16,353 bases of DNA from contig JAXJSH010000082.1 in the NCBI GenBank assembly GCA_036310185.1, positions 1 through 16,353 of the forward strand, written 5' to 3'. The position numbers were made by a program, and so were the translations under genes. Below, in pieces: positions 6,594 through 14,656 of this stretch (positions are counted from its first letter, which is position 1; each line of letters starts with the position of its first letter). The notes beneath the pieces were generated by a model, which saw only the letters and a list, made by a program, of their open reading frames with translations, searched no databases and was not told where the DNA came from. The stretch comes from JALENY01 sp036310185. GTDB taxonomy: Bacteria; Bacillota; Clostridia; Lachnospirales; Lachnospiraceae.

Positions 6594-7895
6594 ATGAAAA
6601 AAATTTCTGAATGTATTTTATATCGGAATTTTGCCGAAGGCTGGATTCTGGAGGATATGACTGGACTGATGGAACAGTCTGAACAGGAGGCAACTGCCAA
6701 CCGTGAAGCGAATCGTGAGATTTTTTATGCCTGCGTCAATGGACTGATCGAACTGGCCGGAAATTATGGATTTGAGGGAAATCTCTGGCACAATTATCTG
6801 ACCTTTCTTCTGGTCAATCATGAAAACGCATTTTCCACAGCCTGTGAGATCGTAGGTCCGGTTGATGGCAGTATCAATGAGGTGGCACTTCATGATTTTC
6901 GCAGATTTAAAGAACTGTATGATTATGATCTGCAGATTCTGGGAAAAGAACTTGGTTCCACCCAGTGCAGTATTATCTGCAATTATAAAAATATCAATGA
7001 CGGAAGCAAAATGTTTAACAAGCGCATCCGTGACCGTATCTGCAGCCTCAGTGTGCGGCTGGAGGAAGCGGACAGTGTGGAATCTTTTATGGAAGAAGTA
7101 GTTCAGTTTTACAAAGATTTCGGCGTAGGAAAACTGGGGCTTCATAAAGCATTCCGTGTGGCGCACAATGAACGGGATGAAGTGGAGATTGTTCCGATTA
7201 CCAATATTGCTCATGTTCATCTAAATGATCTGGTGGGATATGAGATTGCCAAAAAGAAGCTGATCGACAACACAGAAGCTTTTGTGGAGGGAAGAAGAGC
7301 GAATAACTGTCTTCTCTTCGGGGATGCAGGAACAGGAAAATCATCCAGCATCAAGGGGATTTTAAATGAATATTATGATCAGGGCCTGCGTATTATTGAA
7401 GTTTATAAACATCAGTTTCAGGACCTGAATGAAGTGATCGCTCAGATTAAAAACAGAAATTACAAATTTATCATCTACATGGATGATCTTTCCTTTGAAG
7501 AATTTGAGATTGAATACAAGTATCTGAAAGCCGTAATTGAAGGCGGTCTTGAGCGTAAACCGGATAATGTTCTGATTTACGCTACCTCCAACAGACGTCA
7601 TCTGATCAAAGAAGAATTCAGTGATAAAGAGGGCAGAAGAGACCATTTGCATGCATCGGACACAGTTCAGGAAAAGCTGTCTCTTGTGGCACGTTTTGGT
7701 GTGACCATCTTCTTCAGTGCGCCGGATAAAAAAGAATTCCAGGCAATCGTAAGAACGCTGGCTGAGCGTCATCAGATAGAGATGTCCGAAGAACAGCTGC
7801 TGCTGGAAGCAAATAAATGGGAAATGGCCCATGGCGGTCTGTCCGGAAGAACAGCCCAGCAGTTTATTGACTATTTGCTTGGGCAGAAAAAATAA
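6594..7895 (+). CDS. AAA-type ATPase, DUF815 family
   Basis: A cytosolic ATPase of unknown client, 433 residues. The N-terminal half (1-205) is a helical region without recognised motifs. The segment HLNDLVGYEIAKKKLIDNT (209-227) leads into Walker A GDAGTGKS (243-250). Walker B is FIIYMDDLSFEE (292-303), sensor 1 is YATSNRRHL (329-337), and a C-terminal SGRTAQQF (417-424) resembles a sensor 2 region. The order matches the DUF815 family, found widely in bacteria but without a settled role that I know of. The ATG is 6 nt after the pheA stop, with AGAAGG upstream, so it is probably co-transcribed with folC and pheA. Nothing in the sequence ties it mechanistically to phenylalanine or folate. It is followed by a 104-nt gap before the polyphosphate genes. 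Confidence 0.85.
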   Translation: MKKISECILYRNFAEGWILEDMTGLMEQSEQEATANREANREIFYACVNGLIELAGNYGFEGNLWHNYLTFLLVNHENAFSTACEIVGPVDGSINEVALHDFRRFKELYDYDLQILGKELGSTQCSIICNYKNINDGSKMFNKRIRDRICSLSVRLEEADSVESFMEEVVQFYKDFGVGKLGLHKAFRVAHNERDEVEIVPITNIAHVHLNDLVGYEIAKKKLIDNTEAFVEGRRANNCLLFGDAGTGKSSSIKGILNEYYDQGLRIIEVYKHQFQDLNEVIAQIKNRNYKFIIYMDDLSFEEFEIEYKYLKAVIEGGLERKPDNVLIYATSNRRHLIKEEFSDKEGRRDHLHASDTVQEKLSLVARFGVTIFFSAPDKKEFQAIVRTLAERHQIEMSEEQLLLEANKWEMAHGGLSGRTAQQFIDYLLGQKK

Positions 7896-7999
7896 TTTTT
7901 GTCGGATTTCGGATCTGTTTAAATGAAAACAGAATTTTGCGCAGGTGGGATAAACAGTGAAAACAAGGGTCTGTGATAAGACTCAAAGGAGGTTTTTCT

Positions 8000-9538
8000 A
8001 TGGCAATAACGAGGTTTGCCGCAATTGATGTTGGTTCCTACAACGTCAGTATGGAGATTTTTGAACTTTCCAAAAAGTATGGTGTAAAAAGCGTAAATCG
8101 CATACGCCAGCGTCTGGAAATCGGACACGATACATATGCGGAGCATAAATTATCCAGAGAAAAGCTGGATAAACTGGCTCATATTCTTCATGATTTCAAA
8201 CTGATCATGGATGAATATAAGGTCAGCGGCTACCGTGCCTGCGCGAAAAGTGCCTTTCGTGAGGCGAGAAATGAAGTGCTGGCACTGGAACAGATATACC
8301 AGAAAACCGGAATCCAGATTGAAGTGCTGAGCAATTCAGAACAGCGTTTTCTGGGTTATAAGGCCATCGCTGCAAAAGAAACCGATTTTAATAAAATTAT
8401 TCAGAAAGGTACTGCGATCATTGATATGGGCGGAGGCAGTGTCCAGATATCACTTTTTGACAAGGATGCACTGGTGACCACTCAGAATATCCGTATCGGC
8501 AGTCTTCGTGTCCGGGAACGCCTGGTGCAGCTTGGACGTGGAACCACCCACTCGGAAGAACTGGTGGAAGAGCTGATCCGCAAGGAGATTCAGAACTTTA
8601 AACGACTGTACCTGAAGGATCGAAAGATTCAGAATATCATTCTTGTAGGTGATTACTTTACAAACCTGATCTTCCATAATAAGTCGGATGGAAACAAAAT
8701 GATCAACAAAGAGACCTTTATGGAATGGTATCAGCAGATTGTGACCAGTTCTACCATGGATCTGGCCATTAATATGAATGTTCCGATGGAGTTTGCATCG
8801 GTTATTCTGCCGGCAGCCGTAATATATCGCCGACTGATCGAGGAACTGGGCGCCGATACCATCTGGCTTCCGGGTATTCAGCTGACGGATGGTATTGCGT
8901 ATGATTATGGTGAGAAAAATAAAATTATCCGTACCACCCATGATTTTGACAATGATATTGTCATGGCGGCGAAAAATATGGCAAAGCGCTACGGAAGCGG
9001 ACGCCAGCATACCCAATCTCTGATTGCACTGGCAGATACGATTTTTGACAGTATGAAAAAAGCGTACAACTTAAGTCAGCGGGAGAAACTTCTGCTTCAA
9101 ATAGCGGTGCTCCTTCATGACTGCGGTAAATATATCAGTCTTGTGAATGTTGCAGAATGTTCCTATAATATTATCATGTCCACAGAAATCATAGGTTTGT
9201 CTCATAAAGAACGGGAGATTATTGCACATGTGGTCAAATTTAACACCTCCGGATTTGAGTATTATCATGAAAATCAGTCCGGTAATGTGCTTTCAATCGA
9301 AGATTACCGAACAGTTTCAAAATTGACGGCAATCCTTAAGCTGGTCAATGCCCTTGACCGCAGTCATATGCAGAAGGTTCAGAATCTGCGGGCCGCTGTA
9401 AAGGATGGACAGCTGATACTGAACATAGAATATACGGGTAACTTCACATTGGAACAGGGGCTGTTCCATGAAAAAACCGAACTGTTTAAAGAAGTATTCA
9501 GCATCGAGCCGGTGCTGAAGCTGAAAAGACGTATTTAG
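8000..9538 (+). CDS. ppx: Ppx/GppA-family phosphatase with C-terminal HD domain
   Basis: Likely exopolyphosphatase, releasing phosphate from polyphosphate chain ends; hydrolysis of pppGpp is the alternative within this family. It is 512 residues. The actin-like ASKHA fold appears as FAAIDVGSYNVSMEIFE (phosphate 1 loop, 6-22), NSEQRFLGY (catalytic-type Glu114) and DMGGGSVQISLF (phosphate 2 loop, 143-153). The HD-type domain has H337, HD at 373-374 (LLHDCGKY), H410 and D453 (ALDRSH). The phosphate 1 loop reads GSYN where many relatives have GSNS. The ATG at 8000 is preceded by AAAGGAGG (7985-7992) at ideal spacing; an upstream ATA at 7973 is only an open-frame extension. It lies 12 nt before ppk1, so breakdown and synthesis of polyphosphate are encoded together. 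No convincing promoter was seen in the 104-nt gap upstream. Confidence 0.88.
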   Translation: MAITRFAAIDVGSYNVSMEIFELSKKYGVKSVNRIRQRLEIGHDTYAEHKLSREKLDKLAHILHDFKLIMDEYKVSGYRACAKSAFREARNEVLALEQIYQKTGIQIEVLSNSEQRFLGYKAIAAKETDFNKIIQKGTAIIDMGGGSVQISLFDKDALVTTQNIRIGSLRVRERLVQLGRGTTHSEELVEELIRKEIQNFKRLYLKDRKIQNIILVGDYFTNLIFHNKSDGNKMINKETFMEWYQQIVTSSTMDLAINMNVPMEFASVILPAAVIYRRLIEELGADTIWLPGIQLTDGIAYDYGEKNKIIRTTHDFDNDIVMAAKNMAKRYGSGRQHTQSLIALADTIFDSMKKAYNLSQREKLLLQIAVLLHDCGKYISLVNVAECSYNIIMSTEIIGLSHKEREIIAHVVKFNTSGFEYYHENQSGNVLSIEDYRTVSKLTAILKLVNALDRSHMQKVQNLRAAVKDGQLILNIEYTGNFTLEQGLFHEKTELFKEVFSIEPVLKLKRRI

Positions 9539-9550
9539 GAGGTGGCATAG

Positions 9551-11692
9551 ATGCTGGATTTAAAACCTTATTCAAAACCGGAATATTTTCGAAATCGTGA
9601 ACTGAGCTGGATCAGCTTTGACGAGCGTGTTTTAAGTGAAGCAAGAGATAAAAATATTCCCTTGTTCGAAAGACTGAAGTTTTTAAGTATTACCGCATCC
9701 AATCTGGATGAATTTTTCATGATCCGTGTCGCTTCTTTAAAGGATATGGTTCACGCGGATTATACAAAGCCGGATATTTCCGGTATGACACCAAAAGACC
9801 AGTTAAGGGAGATCAACAAACGTACCCACGAGCTGGTGCAGGTGCAGTACAATACCTACAATCGTTCTCTGCTTCCGCTGATGAAAAAAAATGGACTTCA
9901 TGTGGTGGAAAAGCATGAAGATCTGACGAAAGAACAGAAAAAATACCTGGACAGCTATTTTGAAGAAAATATTTATCCGGTTCTGACACCGATGGCAATG
10001 GATTCTTCCCGACCATTTCCGCTGATTCGCAATAAATCACTGAATATCGGCGCGCTGATCAAGAAGAAGGATCAGAAAAAAGGAAAAGAAGAACTGGAAT
10101 TTGCAACCGTGCAGGTGCCGTCTGTGCTGCCGCGCATCATTTCACTTCCGGATGGAAATGAAGGTGAAAAAAACGTAATTTTGTTGGAGGAAGTAGTAGA
10201 GTCCTATATTTCCAAACTGTTCCAGAGTTATGATGTGGTTTGTTCCTATCCTTATCGAATCATGCGTAACGCGGATCTTACCATAGATGAAGACGAAGCG
10301 TCTGACCTCCTGAAAGAGATTCAGAAGCAGCTGAAAAAACGTCAGTGGGGCGAGGTCATTCGTCTGGAAGTGGAGGAAAAAATCGACAAACGGCTTCTGA
10401 AAATTCTGAAAACGGAATTTGATGTTCGGGAAGAAGAGATTTATTATATCAATGGACCGCTGGATCTGACTTTTCTTATGAAAATGTATGGACTGGATGG
10501 ATTTGACCATTTGAAAAATCCCGGACATGTGCCGGCACCGGTACCGGAATTTGTAGAAGAACCGGACATTTTTGCACGGATTCGAAAGGGAGATGTATTC
10601 CTGCACCATCCGTTCCAGAGTTTTGATCCGGTGGTGGATTTTATCCGCCAGGCATCAAAAGATCCGAAAGTTCTGGCAATCAAGCAGACCCTGTATCGTG
10701 TCAGCGGTAATTCACCGATCATTGCTGCGCTGGCACAGGCTGCGGAAAACGGAAAGCAGGTTTCTGTACTGGTTGAACTGAAAGCACGTTTTGATGAGGA
10801 AAATAACATTGTGTGGGCAAAAATGCTGGAAAAAGCAGGATGTCATGTTATTTATGGCCTTCTGGGATTAAAGACCCACAGTAAAATTACTCTTGTGGTT
10901 CGTTCAGAAGAAGAGGGAATCCGCCGTTATGTTCATCTGGGAACCGGTAACTATAATGATTCTACAGCAAAACTGTACACAGACTGCGGTCTTCTGACCT
11001 GTGATGCAAAAATCGGCGCTGATGCAACGGCCGTATTTAATATGTTATCCGGCTATTCTGAACCGGACAGCTGGAATAAGCTGATTCTGGCGCCGCTGTG
11101 GATGCGGGATTCTTTCCTGCATCTGATCGAGATGGAAATTGAGAATGCGAAAGTGGGCAAACCGGCTTATATCCGTGCAAAGATGAATTCTCTTTGCGAC
11201 CGTTCTATTATCGCGGCACTGTATGCGGCTTCCGCAGCTGGTGTACAGATAGATCTGGTTGTCCGCGGCATCTGCTGTCTTGTAACGGGAATTCCGGGAA
11301 TCAGTGAAAATATCCGGGTTCGTTCCATCGTTGGAAACTTCCTGGAACATTCCAGAATCTTCAACTTCTGCAATGGCGGCGATGACGTTATTTACATGGG
11401 AAGTGCGGACTGGATGCCGCGTAATCTGGATAAACGGGTGGAAATCGTCTTCCCGGTTGAAGATCCGTCCATCAAAGCGGAAATCATGCATGTGCTGGAT
11501 ACGCTGCTTCAGGATACCGTGAAGGCACATTTGCTGCAGCCGGATGGTACTTATGAAAAAGTGGACAAGCGTGGAAAAGCAATTATCAGTTCTCAGGATA
11601 TTTTTGCGGAGGAAGCGAGAGCCAGGGCAAGGCATGAAGATGTGATAATCAACTCAAGGATATTTATTCCGGCAGAGCCTCCGGAAGATTAA
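9551..11692 (+). CDS. ppk1: polyphosphate kinase 1
   Basis: Reversibly transfers the gamma phosphate of ATP to inorganic polyphosphate. It is 713 residues, typical for Ppk1. The N domain opens with FRNRELSWISFDERVL (13-28) and SNLDEFFMIRV (50-60). The two phospholipase D-like halves contain the catalytic histidines: KTHSK with H443 (the phosphorylated histidine position) and FLEHSRIF with H600. YVHLGTGNYND (460-470), LYRVSGNSPI (381-390) and MGSADWMPRNLDKRVE (616-631) are further family blocks. AGGAGG starts within the ppx stop codon region, 7-8 nt from the ATG, so the two genes form one operon. A folded repeat-like element begins at its stop codon, and a strong terminator follows at 11817. 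Confidence 0.98.
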   Translation: MLDLKPYSKPEYFRNRELSWISFDERVLSEARDKNIPLFERLKFLSITASNLDEFFMIRVASLKDMVHADYTKPDISGMTPKDQLREINKRTHELVQVQYNTYNRSLLPLMKKNGLHVVEKHEDLTKEQKKYLDSYFEENIYPVLTPMAMDSSRPFPLIRNKSLNIGALIKKKDQKKGKEELEFATVQVPSVLPRIISLPDGNEGEKNVILLEEVVESYISKLFQSYDVVCSYPYRIMRNADLTIDEDEASDLLKEIQKQLKKRQWGEVIRLEVEEKIDKRLLKILKTEFDVREEEIYYINGPLDLTFLMKMYGLDGFDHLKNPGHVPAPVPEFVEEPDIFARIRKGDVFLHHPFQSFDPVVDFIRQASKDPKVLAIKQTLYRVSGNSPIIAALAQAAENGKQVSVLVELKARFDEENNIVWAKMLEKAGCHVIYGLLGLKTHSKITLVVRSEEEGIRRYVHLGTGNYNDSTAKLYTDCGLLTCDAKIGADATAVFNMLSGYSEPDSWNKLILAPLWMRDSFLHLIEMEIENAKVGKPAYIRAKMNSLCDRSIIAALYAASAAGVQIDLVVRGICCLVTGIPGISENIRVRSIVGNFLEHSRIFNFCNGGDDVIYMGSADWMPRNLDKRVEIVFPVEDPSIKAEIMHVLDTLLQDTVKAHLLQPDGTYEKVDKRGKAIISSQDIFAEEARARARHEDVIINSRIFIPAEPPED

Positions 11693-11783
11693 TTGGGTGT
11701 AACTGTTCGGTCAAAATTTGGGGGGTTGACGGGTAATCATAGTCGGTTACCTGGTGAATGGAACCTTCTGAACAGTTACAATT
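11691..11783. repeat. folded, repeat-like element in the ppk1 3' region
   Basis: A 10-bp perfect inverted repeat, GTAACTGTTC (11699-11708) and GAACAGTTAC (11770-11779), encloses 61 nt. Outside it, AATTG (11691) and CAATT (11779) extend the symmetry after a small bulge. Inside, three further hairpins can be drawn: GTCAA/TTGAC (11710-11714 with 11726-11730), GGTAA/TTACC (11732-11736 with 11747-11751) and a weaker GGT/ACC (11753-11755 with 11763-11765). Together they make a compact branched fold closed by a long stem. It could be a small dispersed repeat, a non-autonomous mobile element or a structured 3' UTR. It does not match any riboswitch class I can recall. It begins in the ppk1 stop codon. 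Confidence 0.55.
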
Positions 11784-11816
11784 GGATTAAGAATAAAAAT
11801 GAAGATTTAGATATTG

Positions 11817-11851
11817 CCGGATGAATGTGGAGAGACATTCATCCGGTTTTT
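11817..11851 (+). terminator. ppx-ppk1 operon terminator
   Basis: CCGGATGAATGT (11817-11828) pairs perfectly over 12 bp with ACATTCATCCGG (11835-11846) around a 6-nt loop, followed directly by TTTTT. A very strong intrinsic terminator 125 nt after the ppk1 stop codon. Confidence 0.93.
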
Positions 11852-11944
11852 CTATTTTGGGGAAATGCGTCCTCTTGATTAAAAGTTCTCCGGACAGTAT
11901 GCGCGCGAACTGATTCGAAAATCTTTTTGTCCTGTTTTCATGTG

Positions 11945-11960
11945 TACAAAACATTTTGTA
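11945..11960. promoter_or_regulatory. operator-like inverted repeat upstream of putP
   Basis: TACAAAA-CA-TTTTGTA is a perfect 7-bp inverted repeat with a 2-bp centre, 45 bp upstream of the putP -35 box. Size and symmetry fit a dimeric regulator site; no regulator can be named. AT-rich sequence makes chance symmetry possible. Confidence 0.35.
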
Positions 11961-11988
11961 TCTGAATAAAAATACATTTGTTCCTGAC

Positions 11989-12005
11989 GAAAAACAGCGT
12001 TTTTC
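11989..12005. promoter_or_regulatory. inverted repeat abutting the putP -35 box
   Basis: GAAAAAC-AGC-GTTTTTC is a perfect 7-bp inverted repeat with a 3-bp centre. It ends on the base just before the TTGACA hexamer, a position where a bound protein could activate or block RNA polymerase. The regulator is unknown. Confidence 0.4.
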
Positions 12006-12034
12006 TTGACAAACAAAGAAGTTTTTTGGATAAT
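12006..12034 (+). promoter_or_regulatory. putP-proC promoter
   Basis: A perfect TTGACA at 12006-12011 and GATAAT at 12029-12034 with a 17-nt spacer. The predicted start is near 12041, giving a leader of about 28 nt before the putP ATG. The 11852-11944 stretch before the inverted repeats holds nothing I can name. Confidence 0.8.
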
Positions 12035-12068
12035 AATACAATACGAATTTATATGAGGAGGATTTATT

Positions 12069-13619
12069 ATGAGTAGTGGTGATATTGTTGCTGTTTTAAT
12101 AGCGTTCGCATGTTACCTTGTATTTATGATCGTCATCGGTATTTTCTGTATGAAAGGAACCAATAATACAGAAGACTATTTCCTTGGCGGTCGTGGCCTT
12201 GGTGCCTGGGTTGCAGCTATTTCTGCACAGGCGTCTGATATGAGCGGCTGGCTTCTGATGGGACTGCCGGGTGCAGTATATGCATGCGGAACCGGTCAGG
12301 CATGGATTGCGGTTGGTCTGTTTTTAGGAACGGTGTTTAACTGGCTGGTTATTTCAGGAAGATTGAGAAGATATACAATCCGTGCCAACAATTCTCTGAC
12401 TTTGCCGGAGTTTTTTGAAAATCGTTTCCATGATAAGAAGAGAATTCTTCTTCTTGTTTCCTCTGTAGTAATTGCAGTATTTTTCCTGGTTTATACGGCA
12501 TCTGCACTGGCAGCAGGCGGAAAGCTGTTTAACTTTGTGTTTGGCATCGATTACAGAGTTGCCCTTGCCATTGGTGCGGTTGTTATTCTGGTTTATACTT
12601 TTATGGGCGGTTTCCTTGCGGTATGTGTGACTGACCTGATTCAGGGGATGCTGATGCTCTGCGGTCTTTTGATCGTACCGATTATTGCATATTTCCTTGT
12701 TGGCGGTGAGAATATTCTTCCGCTTATTGAACAGAGTGGTGTTGCAGGCGGCGCATCCTCTTATCTGAGCCTGTTTGAAGACAGCGGAAAACCGCTTGGT
12801 TTCATTGATATTTTATCTCAGCTGGCCTGGGGTCTTGGATACTGCGGTATGCCCCATATTCTGGTTCGCTTTATGGCTGTAAAAGATGAAAAAGAACTGA
12901 AAAAATCCAGAGTGATCGCGATCGTATGGGTTTTCCTGTCTCTTGGTATGGCCGTTCTGATTGGTATTCTGGGAAGAGCATATCTGTATCCGACTATTCT
13001 TGGTACAGAAGGTGCAACCAGCACAGAAAATGTATTTATCGTTATGATTTCAAAGGTATTTACGGAAAACTTTAACATGGCATTTATCGGCGGTCTGTTC
13101 CTTTGCGGTATTCTGGCAGCTATCATGTCAACCGCTGATTCACAGCTTCTGGTAACTGCATCTGCGGTTTCAAAAGACATCTATAAAGGTGTTGTAAAGA
13201 AAGATGCATCTGATGACAAAGTGCTTAAGATCAGCCGTATTACCGTTATCGCAGTTGCAGTTCTTGCATTCCTGATCGCATGGGATCCGAACAGCAGCAT
13301 CATGGGACTGGTTTCCAATGCGTGGGCAGGACTTGGCTCTGCCTTTGGACCGATTGTACTCATGTCCCTGTTCTGGAAACGGACCAATCTGCCGGGTGCC
13401 CTTGCAGGTATCATATCCGGTGGTCTTACCGTTATTATCTGGGATTACATTCCGTTGGCGGGCGGACAGACACTGGGCGCTGCAACCGGTATTTATTCCC
13501 TGCTGATCGGTTTCATTGTAAGTATTGTTCTGATCGTAGTTGTGAGCCTTTGTACCAAAGCTCCTTCAGAAGAAATTCTGCAGGAATTTGAAGATGTAAA
13601 AAATGGTAAAGTAAACTGA
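12069..13619 (+). CDS. putP: sodium/proline symporter
   Basis: Secondary transporter of the sodium:solute symporter (SSS) family, taking up proline with sodium across the cell membrane. It is 516 residues with about 13 hydrophobic segments. Residues known to matter in PutP are present: R42 in LGGRGLGAW, D57 in QASDMSGWLLMGLPGAVY (a block almost identical to the E. coli protein as I recall it), and the S354-T355 sodium site in GILAAIMSTADSQLL. The ATG at 12069 follows AGGAGG by 7 nt. proC starts 28 nt after the stop with no terminator between, so the two are likely one transcript. The promoter carries two inverted repeats, suggesting regulated expression. A related solute such as another amino acid cannot be excluded, but PutP is the best fit. 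Confidence 0.93.
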   Translation: MSSGDIVAVLIAFACYLVFMIVIGIFCMKGTNNTEDYFLGGRGLGAWVAAISAQASDMSGWLLMGLPGAVYACGTGQAWIAVGLFLGTVFNWLVISGRLRRYTIRANNSLTLPEFFENRFHDKKRILLLVSSVVIAVFFLVYTASALAAGGKLFNFVFGIDYRVALAIGAVVILVYTFMGGFLAVCVTDLIQGMLMLCGLLIVPIIAYFLVGGENILPLIEQSGVAGGASSYLSLFEDSGKPLGFIDILSQLAWGLGYCGMPHILVRFMAVKDEKELKKSRVIAIVWVFLSLGMAVLIGILGRAYLYPTILGTEGATSTENVFIVMISKVFTENFNMAFIGGLFLCGILAAIMSTADSQLLVTASAVSKDIYKGVVKKDASDDKVLKISRITVIAVAVLAFLIAWDPNSSIMGLVSNAWAGLGSAFGPIVLMSLFWKRTNLPGALAGIISGGLTVIIWDYIPLAGGQTLGAATGIYSLLIGFIVSIVLIVVVSLCTKAPSEEILQEFEDVKNGKVN

Positions 13620-13647
13620 TTACATAATGACAGAAGGAGACAGTATT

Positions 13648-14442
13648 ATGAAGATTGGATTTATTGGATGTGGAAATATGGCTTCAGCCATTATCGGCGG
13701 AATCCTGAAAAATCAGATTGCAGAAAAAGAAGATATTCTGGCTTCCGATGCGTATGCGCCAAGTCTGGAAAAAGCAAAGGCGAATCTGGGTATCGGTACC
13801 ACAGCAGACAACAAAGTTACGGCAGCAGAATCCGATGTGCTGTTTCTGTCGGTAAAACCGCAGTACTATGAAACTGTGATTGCGGAGATCAAAGATATTA
13901 TCACAGAAAAACAGATCGTGGTAACAATCGCTCCTGGAAAAACCCTTGCATGGCTGTCAGAGCAGTTTGGAAAAACGGTGAAAATTGTTCGCTGTATGCC
14001 AAATACGCCGGCAATGGTAGGAGAAGGCATGACAGCTGCTACACCAAATGAGCATGTGACTGCAGAAGAACTTGAAACGATCTGCAGCATTTTAAATGCA
14101 TTTGGAAAAACGGAAGTAATCGGTGAACATCTGATGGATGCGGTTGTTTCTGTAAGCGGCAGTTCACCGGCTTATGTGTATATGATGATTGAAGCAATGG
14201 CGGATGCGGCAGTGGCAGATGGAATGCCGAGACCGCAGGCCTATCAGTTCGCCGCACAGGCTGTTATGGGCAGTGCAAAGATGGTTCTGGAAACAGGGAA
14301 ACATCCTGGTGAACTGAAGGATATGGTATGTTCTCCGGCCGGTACGACCATTGAGGCAGTGCGTGTACTGGAAGAAAAGGGATTCCGCAGCAGTATTATG
14401 GAAGCCATGAAGGCATGTACTGCAAAAGCAAAAGGTATGTAA
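13648..14442 (+). CDS. proC: pyrroline-5-carboxylate reductase
   Basis: Reduces 1-pyrroline-5-carboxylate to L-proline with NAD(P)H, the last step of proline synthesis, in the cytosol. It is 264 residues, normal for ProC. The Rossmann dinucleotide loop is GFIGCGNMASAI (4-15), followed by VKP (69-71), VRCMPNTPAMVGEG (114-127), the dimer-domain signature SGSSPAYVYMMIEAM (170-184) and PAGTTIEAV (230-238). An ATG at 13627 is in frame but has no ribosome binding site; the ATG at 13648 has AAGGAGA 7 nt upstream and begins the conserved MKIGFIG. It is the second gene after putP, so proline import and synthesis are jointly expressed. Confidence 0.97.
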   Translation: MKIGFIGCGNMASAIIGGILKNQIAEKEDILASDAYAPSLEKAKANLGIGTTADNKVTAAESDVLFLSVKPQYYETVIAEIKDIITEKQIVVTIAPGKTLAWLSEQFGKTVKIVRCMPNTPAMVGEGMTAATPNEHVTAEELETICSILNAFGKTEVIGEHLMDAVVSVSGSSPAYVYMMIEAMADAAVADGMPRPQAYQFAAQAVMGSAKMVLETGKHPGELKDMVCSPAGTTIEAVRVLEEKGFRSSIMEAMKACTAKAKGM

Positions 14443-14462
14443 GCCTAATTTAAAATAAACAA

Positions 14463-14512
14463 AAAATCGGATGGACGGCTCATGAAAATAAGCAATCTAT
14501 CCGATTTTAATT
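14463..14512 (+). terminator. probable putP-proC terminator
   Basis: AAAATCGGAT (14463-14472) pairs with ATCCGATTTT (14499-14508) over 10 bp, with a 26-nt loop; the T-rich tail TTTTAATTT follows. The large loop makes it a weaker call, but it lies about 20 nt after the proC stop and nothing else there could act. Confidence 0.6.
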
Positions 14513-14529
14513 TCTGAATTGTTGAAACA

Positions 14530-14558
14530 TTGACAAATATTCAGAAAAATGATAAATT
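14530..14558 (+). promoter_or_regulatory. mntP leader promoter
   Basis: A perfect TTGACA at 14530-14535 with TAAATT at 14553-14558 (17-nt spacer). The predicted start is near 14565, exactly at the 5' strand of the riboswitch P1 helix. Confidence 0.65.
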
Positions 14559-14562
14559 AATA

Positions 14563-14656
14563 TCAATAAGGGAGTAGTCAGCGCCCAGGCGTGACGAAGT
14601 CAACATACTGGATATTATATGAATCCTGGCTTTGTATTAAATGACGAGACTTATCT
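14563..14656 (+). promoter_or_regulatory. yybP-ykoY manganese riboswitch
   Basis: The aptamer has the family's conserved blocks: AAGGGAGTAGTC near the 5' end (14568-14579), GACGAAGTCAACATACTG in the middle, then CCTGGCTTTGTA and ATGACGAGACTTAT near the 3' end. P1 can form between AATAAG-like 14566-14570 and CTTAT 14650-14654. This class binds Mn2+ and usually controls metal exporters; here it precedes mntP. The 3' strand of P1 is also part of the terminator stem just downstream, so metal binding should stabilise P1, prevent the terminator and turn mntP on. Established family knowledge plus a match read by eye. Confidence 0.9.

Noticed and set aside
6618..7220. 200-codon open frame on the minus strand opposite the DUF815 ATPase gene
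   Set aside because: It is a shadow of the opposite coding frame with no start signals.
7915..7932. CTGTTT/AAACAG hairpin between the DUF815 gene and ppx as a terminator
   Set aside because: Only 6 AT-rich pairs and a poor tail (AATTTTG); too weak to call, so whether the polyphosphate genes form a separate transcript is left open.
8450..9016. 188-codon open frame on the minus strand opposite ppx
   Set aside because: No start signals or family motifs; it opposes conserved Ppx sequence.
11693..12068. Known riboswitch controlling putP
   Set aside because: The folded element at 11691-11783 lies before the ppk1 terminator, and the putP leader after its promoter is only about 28 nt, leaving no room for one.
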